Shown piece by piece: positions 17,295 through 25,771 of a stretch of 64,000 nt of DNA (its first letter is position 1; the number at the start of each line of letters is the position of its first letter). Below the pieces are notes generated by a model, which saw only the letters and a program-made list of their open reading frames with translations, searched no databases and was not told the origin of the DNA. This DNA comes from Streptomyces sp. WMMC500 (GTDB taxonomy: Bacteria > Actinomycetota > Actinomycetes > Streptomycetales > Streptomycetaceae). The position numbers and the translations under genes are program-made. The stretch lies in NCBI RefSeq assembly GCF_027497195.1, contig NZ_CP114905.1:8100001-8164000 (forward strand). Reading direction: 5' to 3'.

Positions 17295-18731
17295 TCACGC
17301 CTCGTCGGGCTTCTCGGAGTCCACGCCGGAGCGCTTGTCCTTCCACCCGCCGCGGGTGAAGTCCGGCATCGGCAGCGGCCTGCCGCCCGCCTTGATCGAC
17401 AGGTGGCTGAGCGGCACGGGCGCGGTCCACGTCACGGCGTCGTAGACGTCGAAGTCCGGGACCAGGCCGAGCCGCATGCACTGCATCAGCCGGAAGATCA
17501 TGATGTAGTCCATGCCGCCGTGTCCGCCGGGCGGGTTGGAGTGCTCCTTCCACAGCCAGTGGTCGTACTCCGCGAACTCGCCGAAGTCGTGCCACTGGTC
17601 GTCGGTGTGCCCCGGCTCCAGGTAGATGCGCGGCTCGTAGTCCTCGAACACGCCCTTCGTGCCGCCGAGGGAGTTGATCCGGCTGTAGGGGTGCGGGGTC
17701 GAGACGTCGTGCTCCAGCCGGATCACCCGCCCCTTGGCGGTCTGCATCATGCTGAAGGTGCGGTCGCCCTTGATGTACGTCTCCTTCCAGCTCGGGTCGC
17801 CCGGGGGCATGTTCGCCTCGCGGTACTCGGCGAGGGTCAGCGCCGGGGTGCCGAAGCTGGAGATGTGGGTGACGCGGTCGCCGCGGTTGACGTCCATGTA
17901 GTTGGCGGCCGGGCCGAAGCCGTGGTTGGGGTAGAGGTCGCCGCGCAGCCGGGTGTGCCACAGCCGGCGCCAGGGGCCCTCGTAGTAGTCGGGGTCGAAC
18001 ATCAGCCCGCGCAGGTCGTGGTTGTACGCGCCGGCGGCGTGCAGCAGCTCGCCGAAGAGCCCGGCGTGCGCCATGCGCAGCACCCGCATCTCGTTGCGGC
18101 CGTAGCAGCAGTTCTCCAACTGCATGCAGTGCCGGCGGGTGCGCTCGGAGAGGTCGACGAGGTCCCACAGCTCGTCCAGGCGCATCGCGATGGGGCACTC
18201 GACGCCGACGTGCTTGCCGTTCTCCATGGCCGCCTTGGCCATCTCGAAGTGCCAGTCCCACGGGGTGGCGACGTAGACGAAGTCGATGTCGCCGCGGGCG
18301 CAGAGCTGCTCGAAGTCGTGGTCGCCCTTGGTGTACGTGGCGGGCGCCGGCTGGCCTGCGTCGACGACCTTCTTCGCGGCCCGCTCCACCTTGTCGACGA
18401 CCGGGTCGCACAGCGCGGTCACCTGCACGCCCGGCTGGGCGAGGAACAGGTCGATCATGCCGCCACCACGGTTGCCCAGGCCGATGATCCCGACCCGTAC
18501 GGTGCCGTGGCTCTCGAACGGCACACCGATCATCGTCTTGCCGCGCCGCGGCGGTGCCGCCGGTGCGGCGGCCTCCCCGGCTGCCCCGGCCTCCGCCGCC
18601 TGGGCCTGCGAGGCGCCGAAGGCCCCCAGGCCGAGCCCTGCACCGGCGATGCCCGCCGAGCGCAGAACCGAGCGGCGGGAGTAGCCGTCGTCGGAATCGC
18701 CGGGTCTCGGGGTGGGGTTCTCCTCGCGCAT
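17295..18731 (-). CDS. Tat-secreted GH109-like NAD-dependent glycosidase (Gfo/Idh/MocA)
   Basis: A 478-residue protein with a twin-arginine signal ([11 protein letters not shown]), then a Rossmann fold with [15 protein letters not shown] and the dinucleotide-dependent catalytic domain. The segments [32 protein letters not shown] and [13 protein letters not shown] fit glycoside hydrolase family 109, whose founding members remove alpha-N-acetylgalactosamine by an NAD-dependent redox mechanism. The substrate here is unproven, since many actinobacterial homologues are uncharacterised. The ATG at 18731 follows GGAGG with 5-nt spacing; an upstream in-frame start is less likely. The Tat signal fits a protein exported folded with bound NAD. 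Confidence 0.82.
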   Translation of the reverse strand: MREENPTPRPGDSDDGYSRRSVLRSAGIAGAGLGLGAFGASQAQAAEAGAAGEAAAPAAPPRRGKTMIGVPFESHGTVRVGIIGLGNRGGGMIDLFLAQPGVQVTALCDPVVDKVERAAKKVVDAGQPAPATYTKGDHDFEQLCARGDIDFVYVATPWDWHFEMAKAAMENGKHVGVECPIAMRLDELWDLVDLSERTRRHCMQLENCCYGRNEMRVLRMAHAGLFGELLHAAGAYNHDLRGLMFDPDYYEGPWRRLWHTRLRGDLYPNHGFGPAANYMDVNRGDRVTHISSFGTPALTLAEYREANMPPGDPSWKETYIKGDRTFSMMQTAKGRVIRLEHDVSTPHPYSRINSLGGTKGVFEDYEPRIYLEPGHTDDQWHDFGEFAEYDHWLWKEHSNPPGGHGGMDYIMIFRLMQCMRLGLVPDFDVYDAVTWTAPVPLSHLSIKAGGRPLPMPDFTRGGWKDKRSGVDSEKPDEA

Positions 18732-18860
18732 GCGTCCTCCGGATGGTGTGCGGACGGTTCGCGGCCACCCTCGCCGGACCCGGGCGCGCCGACAAGAGGT
18801 CTGCACCACTGAGGAGTTGGACTTACCGCCCGGGCCGGATGGACTTCTCCACCGGGGGTG

Positions 18861-21818
18861 TCAGCGGCGCTCCCGCACGCCCGCGGGGCGGGTGGCGCGC
18901 TCCAGCTCCAGCAGCACGGAGCGGTAGGAGCGGCCGGTGGCCCGGTCCATGCCGATCTCGCACATCCGGTTCGCCGACAGGTGCGTGTCGTAGTCGCGGG
19001 CGGTGACCTCCGCGGCCTCGCGCGCGGTCGCGGACGCGGTCAGCTCCTTGTGCAGCATGCCGCGGTCGCCGGCGAAGGCGCAGCAGCCCGCGTCGTCGGG
19101 CACGACGACCTCGTCGGCGACCGCCTCGGCCAGGGCGGTGAGCCGGCCGGTGTTGCCGAGGTGGCGCATCGAGCAGGTCGGGTGGACCACGGCGGCGGGC
19201 GTCCGCCGCTCGACCGTCAGCCGGGGCAGCAGCTCGTCGGCGGCCCAGTCGAGCGAGTCCAGGACGGTGAGCCGCGCGTGCAGCGCGCGGCTCACCTCCG
19301 TCAGGTACGGCACGACCTCGTGCGCGAGGCCCAGGGTGCAGGACGAGGCGTCGACCACGACCGGCAGCCGGCCGCCGTCGGTCCACCGCCAGGCGGCCTC
19401 GACGATCCGCTCGGCCATCAGCCGGGTGCCGTCGTCGTACCCCTTGGAGTGCCAGATGGTGGCGCAGCAGGTGCCGGTGACGTCGCCGGGGATCCACACG
19501 GGCCGCCCGGCGCGGGCCGAGACGGCGACGACCGCCTCCGCCAGGTTCGGCCCGCGGGCGTCGTCGGGGCCGCCGAAGATCCGGTTGACGCACGCGGGGA
19601 AGTAAACGGCGGCGGTGCCCTCGCGGGCGGTGGCGGGCAGCCGGCGCGCGGCCGGACCGGGGATCTCCGGCAGCCACTCGGGTACGAGGTCGGGGCGCAC
19701 CGCCCGGCGCGCGAGCCGGGTCGCGGCGCCCGGCACCCGGTCGCCGAGCCGGTGCGCCACGGCGACGGCGAGCCGGGCGGCGCGTTCGACCCGGCGGAAG
19801 CGCCGGGCCGTGCCGGCGGCGGCGCGCTCCTCCCGGGCGGAGTGCCGCGCGTGCCGGAAGTCCTTCATCATCCGCCCGGTGTCGATGCCGACGGGGCAGT
19901 CCAGGCCGCACGTCGAGTCGCCGGCGCAGGTGTCGACGGCGTCGTACCCGTACGCCTCGAGCAGGCCGCCGGTGACCGGCGCGTCCGGCGGCTGGCGCAG
20001 CATCTCCCGGCGCAGCACGATGCGTTGCCGCGGGGTGGTGGTGAGGTCGCGGCTGGGGCAGGTGGGTTCGCAGAAGCCGCACTCGATGCACGGGTCGGCG
20101 ACGTCCTCGATCCGCGGGATCGTCTTGAGCCCGCGCAGGTGCGCCTTCGGGTCGCGGTCGAGCAGGACCCGCGGGGCCAGGATGCCGCTCGGGTCGACCA
20201 GCTCCTTGATCCGCCACATCAGCTCCGTGGCCCGCTCGCCCCACTCCAGCGCGAGGAACGGGGCGATGTTGCGGCCGGTGGCGTGCTCGGCCTTCAGCGA
20301 GCCGTCGAAGCGCTCGACGGTCAGCCGGCAGAAGTCGTCCATGAAGGCCGCGTAGCGCTCGACGTCGGCGGCCTCCGCGGCGTCGAAGGCGAGCAGGAAG
20401 TGCAGGTTGCCATGGGCGGCGTGGCCGGCGACCGCGGCGTCGAACCCGTGCCGCGCCTGGAGTGAGAGCAGCGCCTCGCACGCCTCGGCGAGCCGGCCGG
20501 GCGGCACCGCGAAGTCCTCGGTGATGAGGGTCGTACCGGCCGGGCGGGAGCCGCCGACGGCGGTGACGAACGCCTTACGCGCCTTCCAGTAGCCGGCGAT
20601 ACGGCCGGGGTCGCGGGTGAACGCGTTGCCCGTGGCCGCGACGGACTCCACCGGCGCCACGAGGTCGAGGCCCGCCAGCACCTCGCCCGCCGCCGCCTCG
20701 TAAGCCTCGCGCGCCGCCTCGTCCGGCGCCCGGAACTCCACCAGCAGCGCCGCCGTCTCCTTCGGCAGCTCCGCCCAGTCGGCGGGCACGCCGGCGACGC
20801 TCACCGAGGCGCGCAGCGTGTTGCCGTCCATCAGCTCCACGGCCCGTGCTCCGGCGGCGTTGAACCCGGGCACCGCGGCGGCCGCCGCCTGCAGGGTGGG
20901 GAAGAACAGCAGCGCGGTGGCGGTGTGCCGGTCCAGCGGCAGGGTGTCGAAGACGGTGTCGGCGATGAAGCCGAGCGTGCCCTCGGAGCCGACCATCAGC
21001 CCGCGCAGGATCTCCACGGGGGTGGCGCCGTCGAGGAAGGCGTCCAGCCGGTAGCCGTTGGTGTTCTTGATCTCGTACTTGGCGCAGATCCGGGCCGTCA
21101 GCCCCTCGTCCGCCTCGATCTCCGCCTTGAGCGCGAGCAGCCCGCGGCACAACTCCGGCTCGGCCGCGGCCAGGTGCGCGTCGGCGTCGGGCGCGGCGGT
21201 GTCCACGACGGTGCCGGAGGGGAGCACGAAGGTCAGCGAGGCGAGGGTGCGGTAGGAGTTGCGCGTCGTGCCGGCCGTCATGCCCGAGGCGTTGTTGGCG
21301 ACGACGCCGCCGAGGGTGCAGGCGATGGCGCTGGCCGGGTCCGGGCCGAGGACGCGGCCGTGCCGGGCGAGGGTGGCGTTGGCCCGTACGACCGTGGTGC
21401 CCGGGCCGACGCGGACCCGTGCCGCGGCGGCGTCGAGCACCTCGACGCCCGCCCAGTGCCTGCGGACGTCGACGAGGATGTCCTCGCCCTGCGCCTGCCC
21501 GTTCAGCGACGTGCCCGCCGAGCGGAAGACGAGCTTGCGGCCGCGCTCGCGGGCGAACCGGAAGAGGGCCGAGACGTCCCTCACCGTCTCGGCGACCGCC
21601 ACGGCCCGCGGCACGAACCGGTACGGGCTGGCGTCCGAGGCGTACCGCACCAGATCCGAGACGCCCGTCAGCACCTTCTCCGCGCCCAGCAGCGCCGTCA
21701 GCTCCCCGCGCAGCGGCTCCGGCGTACCCCCGGCGAGGTCGTCGGCGACCCGGTCCGGCGCCGGCGCGGGGCCGCGGCCGGGGCGCAGCGCCGAGGGCTT
21801 GGGCTGGAGCAGCGGCAT
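18861..21818 (-). CDS. FAD/Fe-S D-lactate dehydrogenase-like protein
   Basis: A 985-residue fusion. The N-terminal part is a vanillyl-alcohol-oxidase-type FAD domain (VFRSAGTSLNGQ, GVVANNASGM) with the FAD-oxidase C domain after it (AGHAAHGNLHFLLAF). From residue 577 an iron-sulfur domain begins with CIECGFCEPTCPS and a second cluster CGLDCPVGID. The C-terminal third resembles GlpC/LutA-type Cys-rich domains (CCATIWHSKG, CCAFAGDRG). This architecture is that of quinone-linked D-lactate or D-2-hydroxyacid dehydrogenases. It is 12 nt downstream of the MarR gene, so they likely form an operon. The substrate is inferred from architecture only. Confidence 0.87.
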   Translation of the reverse strand: MPLLQPKPSALRPGRGPAPAPDRVADDLAGGTPEPLRGELTALLGAEKVLTGVSDLVRYASDASPYRFVPRAVAVAETVRDVSALFRFARERGRKLVFRSAGTSLNGQAQGEDILVDVRRHWAGVEVLDAAAARVRVGPGTTVVRANATLARHGRVLGPDPASAIACTLGGVVANNASGMTAGTTRNSYRTLASLTFVLPSGTVVDTAAPDADAHLAAAEPELCRGLLALKAEIEADEGLTARICAKYEIKNTNGYRLDAFLDGATPVEILRGLMVGSEGTLGFIADTVFDTLPLDRHTATALLFFPTLQAAAAAVPGFNAAGARAVELMDGNTLRASVSVAGVPADWAELPKETAALLVEFRAPDEAAREAYEAAAGEVLAGLDLVAPVESVAATGNAFTRDPGRIAGYWKARKAFVTAVGGSRPAGTTLITEDFAVPPGRLAEACEALLSLQARHGFDAAVAGHAAHGNLHFLLAFDAAEAADVERYAAFMDDFCRLTVERFDGSLKAEHATGRNIAPFLALEWGERATELMWRIKELVDPSGILAPRVLLDRDPKAHLRGLKTIPRIEDVADPCIECGFCEPTCPSRDLTTTPRQRIVLRREMLRQPPDAPVTGGLLEAYGYDAVDTCAGDSTCGLDCPVGIDTGRMMKDFRHARHSAREERAAAGTARRFRRVERAARLAVAVAHRLGDRVPGAATRLARRAVRPDLVPEWLPEIPGPAARRLPATAREGTAAVYFPACVNRIFGGPDDARGPNLAEAVVAVSARAGRPVWIPGDVTGTCCATIWHSKGYDDGTRLMAERIVEAAWRWTDGGRLPVVVDASSCTLGLAHEVVPYLTEVSRALHARLTVLDSLDWAADELLPRLTVERRTPAAVVHPTCSMRHLGNTGRLTALAEAVADEVVVPDDAGCCAFAGDRGMLHKELTASATAREAAEVTARDYDTHLSANRMCEIGMDRATGRSYRSVLLELERATRPAGVRERR

Positions 21819-21830
21819 GGAGCGGACCCT

Positions 21831-22286
21831 TCAGCAGGCGTGGCCGTGCGTGTCGACCAGGGGGGCGATGAGCCCCAGCAGCTTTTCACGCTGCCTTTCC
21901 GACAGCGGCTCCAGGACGTCGGCGGCGGCGGCGAGGCGCGCCCGGTGCAGCTCGGCGAGCGCCGTGCGCCCGGCCTCGGTGGTCTCGATGCGGATCACGC
22001 GCCGGTTGGCCGGGTCCGGCACGCGCCGGACCAGGCCGCTCGCCTCCAGCGCGTCCACGTGCGTGGTGACGGCGCGGGGCACGACGCCGAGGCGCTCGGC
22101 GAGGTCGGCCATCCGCGGGGGCTCCGCGTGGCGCTCCAGGGTGCGCAGCAGCCGGGACTGGGCGGGCGTGATGCCCAGCGGCTTGAAGTGGTGCTTCTGC
22201 GCGTAGTGGATCTTCCGGGTGAGCAGCAGGAGCTGCTCCGCCAACTGGCCGGTCACGTCTGCGGGGGGCGGGGGCGACTGGGACAC
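21831..22286 (-). CDS. MarR-family regulator
   Basis: A 151-residue MarR-type regulator. The winged helix is visible as ITPAQSRLLRTLER, MADLAERLGVVPRAVTTHVD and LVRRVPDPANRRVIRIETT, the last being the basic wing. The GTG start at 22286 has little ribosome site. A -35 TTGTTA and -10 TATGGT pair reads toward it from the divergent region, placing the transcript start only about 14 nt upstream. It heads an operon with the D-lactate-dehydrogenase-like gene and faces an ABC exporter gene. Two nested palindromes in the shared region make autoregulation and control of the exporter likely. Confidence 0.9.
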   Translation of the reverse strand: MSQSPPPPADVTGQLAEQLLLLTRKIHYAQKHHFKPLGITPAQSRLLRTLERHAEPPRMADLAERLGVVPRAVTTHVDALEASGLVRRVPDPANRRVIRIETTEAGRTALAELHRARLAAAADVLEPLSERQREKLLGLIAPLVDTHGHAC

Positions 22287-22291
22287 GCTCC

Positions 22292-22344
22292 GAGGATAGC
22301 AGGACCATATTCATTGTGCATATAGGTAACAATGAGCTATCCTC
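22292..22344. promoter_or_regulatory. Nested operators and overlapping divergent promoters (MarR/ABC exporter)
   Basis: GAGGATAGC (22292-22300) and GCTATCCTC (22336-22344) are perfect 9-bp inverted arms. Inside them TCATTGT (22311-22317) and ACAATGA (22329-22335) form a second perfect 7-bp inverted repeat. On the minus strand TTGTTA (22332-22327) and TATGGT (22309-22304), spaced 17, read toward marR. On the plus strand TTGTGC (22314-22319) and TATCCT (22338-22343), spaced 18, read toward the exporter. A regulator bound here would cover both promoters. Confidence 0.7.
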
Positions 22345-22373
22345 CAAAGTCGTCGTACTCTCCTAGGAGGCTC

Positions 22374-24248
22374 ATGCCGCACGATCCCCTCGACGGGTGG
22401 ACACCCCCGCCCTCCGATCCGGAGCAGCCCGCCCAGGTGCGCCGGATCCTCGCGCTCTTCCGCCCGTACCGCGGCCGCCTCGCCGTGGTCGGGCTGCTGG
22501 TGGCCGCGTCCTCACTGGTCTCGGTCGCCTCGCCCTTCCTGCTCCGCGAGGTCGTCGACACCGCTCTGCCGCAGGGCCGCACCGGCCTGCTCAGCCTGCT
22601 CGCGCTCGGCATGGTCGGCGTCGCCGTGCTCGGCGGCGTCTTCGGCGTCCTGCAGACCCTCATCTCCACCACCGTCGGCCAGCGCGTCATGCACGACCTG
22701 CGCACCGCCGTCTACGCCCAGTTGCAGCGGATGCCGCTGGCGTTCTTCACCCGCACCCGCACCGGCGAGGTGCAGTCCCGTATCGCCAGCGACATCGGCG
22801 GCATGCAGGCCACCGTCACCACCACCGCCACCTCGCTGGTCTCCAACCTCACCAGCGTCATCGCCACCGTCGTCGCCATGCTCGCGCTCGACTGGCGGCT
22901 GACCGTCGTCTCGCTGCTCCTGCTGCCGCTCTTCGTCTGGATCGCCCGCCGTGTCGGCCGCGAGCGCAAGAAGATCACCGCGCAGCGGCAGAAGCAGATG
23001 GCCGCCATGGCGGCGGGCGTGACCGAGTCGCTGTCGGTCAGCGGCATCATGCTCGGCCGCACCATGGGCCGCTCCGACAGCCTGACCCGCGGCTTCGCCG
23101 ACGAGTCCGAGGGCCTGGTGGACCTGGAGGTACGGGCCAACATGGCGGGCCGCTGGCGGATGGCCGTCATCGGCGTCGTCATGGCCGCCATGCCGGCCGT
23201 CATCTACTGGACCGCGGGCCTCGCCTCCAGCACCGCCGGGCAGGGCGTGTCCATCGGCACCGTCGTCGCCTTCGTCTCGCTGCAGCAGGGGCTCTTCCGG
23301 CCCACCGTCAGCCTGCTGGCCACCGGCGTGCAGATGCAGACCTCGCTCGCCCTCTTCCAGCGCATCTTCGAATACCTCGACCTGCCCGTCGACATCGCCG
23401 AGCCCGAGCACCCCGTGCGGCTGGCGAAGCCCCGCGGCGACGTGCGCTTCGAGAACGTCGACTTCGCGTACGAGCCGGGGCGGCCGACGCTGCGCGACGT
23501 CGCGCTCACCGTGCCGGCCGGCAGCAGCCTGGCGATCGTCGGCCCCACCGGCGCCGGCAAGTCCACCCTGGGCTACCTGGTGCCGCGGCTGTACGACGTC
23601 ACCGGCGGCCGGGTCACGATCGACGGCACCGACGTGCGCGACCTCGACTTCGACTCGCTCGCCCGCGCGGTCGGCGTCGTCGCCCAGGAGACGTACCTCT
23701 TCCACGCCTCCGTCGCCGACAACCTGCGCTTCGCCCGCCCGGACGCCACCGACGCCGAGATCGAGGCCGCCGCCCGCGCCGCGCAGATCCACGACCACAT
23801 CGCCGGCCTGCCCGACGGCTACGACACCCTCGTCGGCGAGCGCGGCTACCGCTTCTCCGGCGGCGAGAAGCAGCGCCTGGCCCTCGCCCGTACGATCCTG
23901 CGCGACCCGCCGGTGCTCATCCTCGACGAGGCCACCAGCGCGCTGGACACCCGCACCGAGCGCGCGGTGCAGCAGGCGGTCGACGCGCTCGCCGAGGGCC
24001 GTACCACGATCACCATCGCGCACCGGCTCTCCACGATCCGCGACGCCGACCAGATCGCGGTCCTGCACGACGGCCGCGTCGCCGAACTCGGCACGCACGA
24101 CGAGCTGATGGCCGCCGGCGGCCGGTATGCGGCGCTGGTGCGCCGGGACCTCGACGCCGCCGCTCCGGACGCCGCCACCGCGGACACCGCCGCGCCGGAC
24201 GAAGCCGCCGCCGACGCCGTCGCGGAGGGCGCGTCGGTGACGGTCTGA
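22374..24248 (+). CDS. ABC exporter, full half-transporter (homodimer type)
   Basis: A 624-residue ABC exporter: cytoplasmic N-terminus, six membrane helices over roughly residues 40-330, and a complete ATPase domain with Walker A GPTGAGKST, Q-loop VVAQETYLF, Walker B PVLILDEATS and switch His TIAHRLST. The signature is FSGGEKQRLALA. All catalytic residues are present, so it can work as a homodimer, unlike the exporter at 12.7-16.3 kb. The last 40 residues are an Ala/Asp-rich tail. The start at 22374 follows TAGGAGG. Divergent from the MarR gene, it is a likely MarR-regulated drug or metabolite efflux pump. Confidence 0.92.
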   Translation: MPHDPLDGWTPPPSDPEQPAQVRRILALFRPYRGRLAVVGLLVAASSLVSVASPFLLREVVDTALPQGRTGLLSLLALGMVGVAVLGGVFGVLQTLISTTVGQRVMHDLRTAVYAQLQRMPLAFFTRTRTGEVQSRIASDIGGMQATVTTTATSLVSNLTSVIATVVAMLALDWRLTVVSLLLLPLFVWIARRVGRERKKITAQRQKQMAAMAAGVTESLSVSGIMLGRTMGRSDSLTRGFADESEGLVDLEVRANMAGRWRMAVIGVVMAAMPAVIYWTAGLASSTAGQGVSIGTVVAFVSLQQGLFRPTVSLLATGVQMQTSLALFQRIFEYLDLPVDIAEPEHPVRLAKPRGDVRFENVDFAYEPGRPTLRDVALTVPAGSSLAIVGPTGAGKSTLGYLVPRLYDVTGGRVTIDGTDVRDLDFDSLARAVGVVAQETYLFHASVADNLRFARPDATDAEIEAAARAAQIHDHIAGLPDGYDTLVGERGYRFSGGEKQRLALARTILRDPPVLILDEATSALDTRTERAVQQAVDALAEGRTTITIAHRLSTIRDADQIAVLHDGRVAELGTHDELMAAGGRYAALVRRDLDAAAPDAATADTAAPDEAAADAVAEGASVTV

Positions 24249-24304
24249 CGCGCCGCACGGGGCGGCGCCCGGCGCCGGCCCCGTGCCCGTACTACGGTGG
24301 CGGC

Positions 24305-24820
24305 ATGGGTGTGCTCACGGCCGTGCGCGGCGACATCACCGGCCAGGAGGTCGACGCGGTGGTCAACGCCGCGAACTCCTCGCTGCTGGGCGGCGGGGGC
24401 GTCGACGGCGCCATCCACCGCAGGGGCGGCAAGAGCATCGTGCGGGAGTGCCGCGAACTGCGCGCCTCCGCGTACCCCGACGGCCTGCCCGCCGGCGGCG
24501 CGGTGGCCACCACCGCCGGGCTGCTGCCGGCCCGCTGGGTGATCCACACGGTCGGCCCGGTCTGGTCGCGGACCGAGGACCGCTCGGCGCAACTGGCCTC
24601 CTGCTACCGCGAGTCGCTGGCCGTCGCCCGCGAACTGGGGGCCCGCACGGTCGCGTTCCCCGCAGTGTCCACCGGCGCGTACGGCTGGCCGCTGGACGAC
24701 GGGGCCCGGATCGCGGTAGCCGCCGTCCAGGAGGCGGTCGGCAAGGAGGACTTCGACGAGGTGCGCTTCGTGCTCTTCGACGACCGGTCGTACGAGTCGT
24801 TCGCCCGGCGCATCGGCTGA
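24305..24820 (+). CDS. Macro-domain protein, O-acetyl-ADP-ribose deacetylase-like
   Basis: A 171-residue single macro domain. It has the ADP-ribose-binding signature RGDITGQEVDAVVNAANSS, the Gly-rich loop LLGGGGVDGAIHR, the VATTAGLLPARWVIHTVGP strand and AFPAVSTGAYGWPLDD at the second loop. This is the MacroD/YmdB class that hydrolyses O-acetyl-ADP-ribose or removes ADP-ribose from proteins. It follows the exporter gene by 56 nt in the same direction. No ADP-ribosyltransferase or sirtuin gene lies beside it in this window. Confidence 0.9.
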   Translation: MGVLTAVRGDITGQEVDAVVNAANSSLLGGGGVDGAIHRRGGKSIVRECRELRASAYPDGLPAGGAVATTAGLLPARWVIHTVGPVWSRTEDRSAQLASCYRESLAVARELGARTVAFPAVSTGAYGWPLDDGARIAVAAVQEAVGKEDFDEVRFVLFDDRSYESFARRIG

Positions 24821-25219
24821 CGCGGCCGCGGGCGGGTCCGCTCCCGGCATTCCGGGGGCGTGATCTGTTGCGTTCATTCTCGGTCGAGAAATGCGCAACT
24901 TTGAGCGCGTTCTGGTCAGGTCTTGGCTCCCGCCGGTGTTTTCCCCGGCGAGGCTCAGCCCACAGGTTGCACTGTGAGGCACGTCACGATCCGGGATTGG
25001 TATAGACCCCGGCCGAATCGGCTTGGTGAACTCGCAGTTCATGCCGCGTTACCGCCGGTTATTGAGCGGACGTGAGGAGAATTCGTTGATCACCGGGCGA
25101 AATCGGAGCGCCGCGTATGCGTGTGCGCCCATTCCGTCCGGTTGGCTGGGGTGCAGCAGTTCATCGGGTGACGCAGGTGTCACCCGATGCTTCATATCGG
25201 CCCCGCTCGAAGAGGATTC
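24821..25219. promoter_or_regulatory. 399-nt leader region upstream of the sigma-factor operon
   Basis: I see no gene on either strand. The region is AT-richer than its surroundings. It holds a DasR-site-like palindrome ATTGGTATAGACC (24996-25008), which includes a TATAGA hexamer that could be a -10; a CGCCGG/CCGGCG stem with an 8-nt loop (24931-24950); and the strong hairpin listed separately at 25162-25189. Confidence 0.4.
25162..25189 (+). promoter_or_regulatory. Perfect 11-bp hairpin just before the sigma-factor gene
   Basis: CATCGGGTGAC (25162-25172) and GTCACCCGATG (25179-25189) are perfectly complementary with a 6-nt loop GCAGGT, 30 nt before the ATG. Possible roles are a transcript attenuator, an mRNA stabiliser or a dimeric regulator operator. 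Confidence 0.65.
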
Positions 25220-25771
25220 ATGACCGAAGAAGCTCCCGCAGAGGACCATGGCAGTCCGGTGACGCACGCCATGTTGCACGTCCCGCCGGTGTGCGAGGCG
25301 CTGTACCTGGCCAACGCGGACGCCTACTACACCTACGCCCAGCACTGGCTCGACGACGACACCGCGGTGGAGGCCGTCGGCCTGACGTTCCACCAGATCC
25401 GTAACCGCTGGGAGGAGCTGGGCCGCCACGGCGACCTGCGGCAGCAGGCGTGGGCGATCCTCCGCCGCGTGGTCGCCTCGTACGTGGAGGAGTCCGAGGT
25501 CCGCCGCGAGATAGCCGGCGTGCTGGCCGCGTACCAGGGGCTCCTGGCACAGCAGATCGAGGGGGTCGGGCTCTACGAGGCCATCGCCCGGCTGTCGCCG
25601 CGGCAGTTCGACGTGATCGTCCTGCGCTACCTGTGCACGTTCCCCACCGAGCGGATCGCCTGGTACCTGGGCGTCACGGCCAGCACGGTCGACTACCACT
25701 GCCGCCGCGCCACGAAGCGCCTGGAGCGGGACCTGGCGCAGTTGCTGAAGAAGGAGGGGGGCACCCGGTGA
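25220..25771 (+). CDS. ECF-like sigma-70 family protein
   Basis: A 183-residue protein with an N-terminal region resembling sigma region 2 (EALYLANADAYYTYAQHWL then QAWAILRRVVASYVEE) and a clear C-terminal sigma region 4 helix-turn-helix: AIARLSPRQFDVIVLRYL, PTERIAWYLGVTASTVDYHC, RRATKRLERDL. The region-2 part is weaker than in ordinary ECF sigma factors, so it may be a specialised or regulatory relative. The ATG at 25220 follows AGAGGA. The stop overlaps the next gene (GTGA), so the two are co-translated. The adjacent gene could encode its regulator. Confidence 0.75.
   Translation: MTEEAPAEDHGSPVTHAMLHVPPVCEALYLANADAYYTYAQHWLDDDTAVEAVGLTFHQIRNRWEELGRHGDLRQQAWAILRRVVASYVEESEVRREIAGVLAAYQGLLAQQIEGVGLYEAIARLSPRQFDVIVLRYLCTFPTERIAWYLGVTASTVDYHCRRATKRLERDLAQLLKKEGGTR

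Noticed and set aside
17260..18795. Alternative minus-strand frame beside the GH109-like gene
   Set aside because: It is an Arg/Pro/His-rich shifted frame of the real gene, which has a Tat signal, a Rossmann motif and a GGAGG start.
24305..24820. Macro domain as an antitoxin of a DarT-type toxin pair
   Set aside because: No ADP-ribosyltransferase gene lies next to it; the upstream gene is an ABC exporter.
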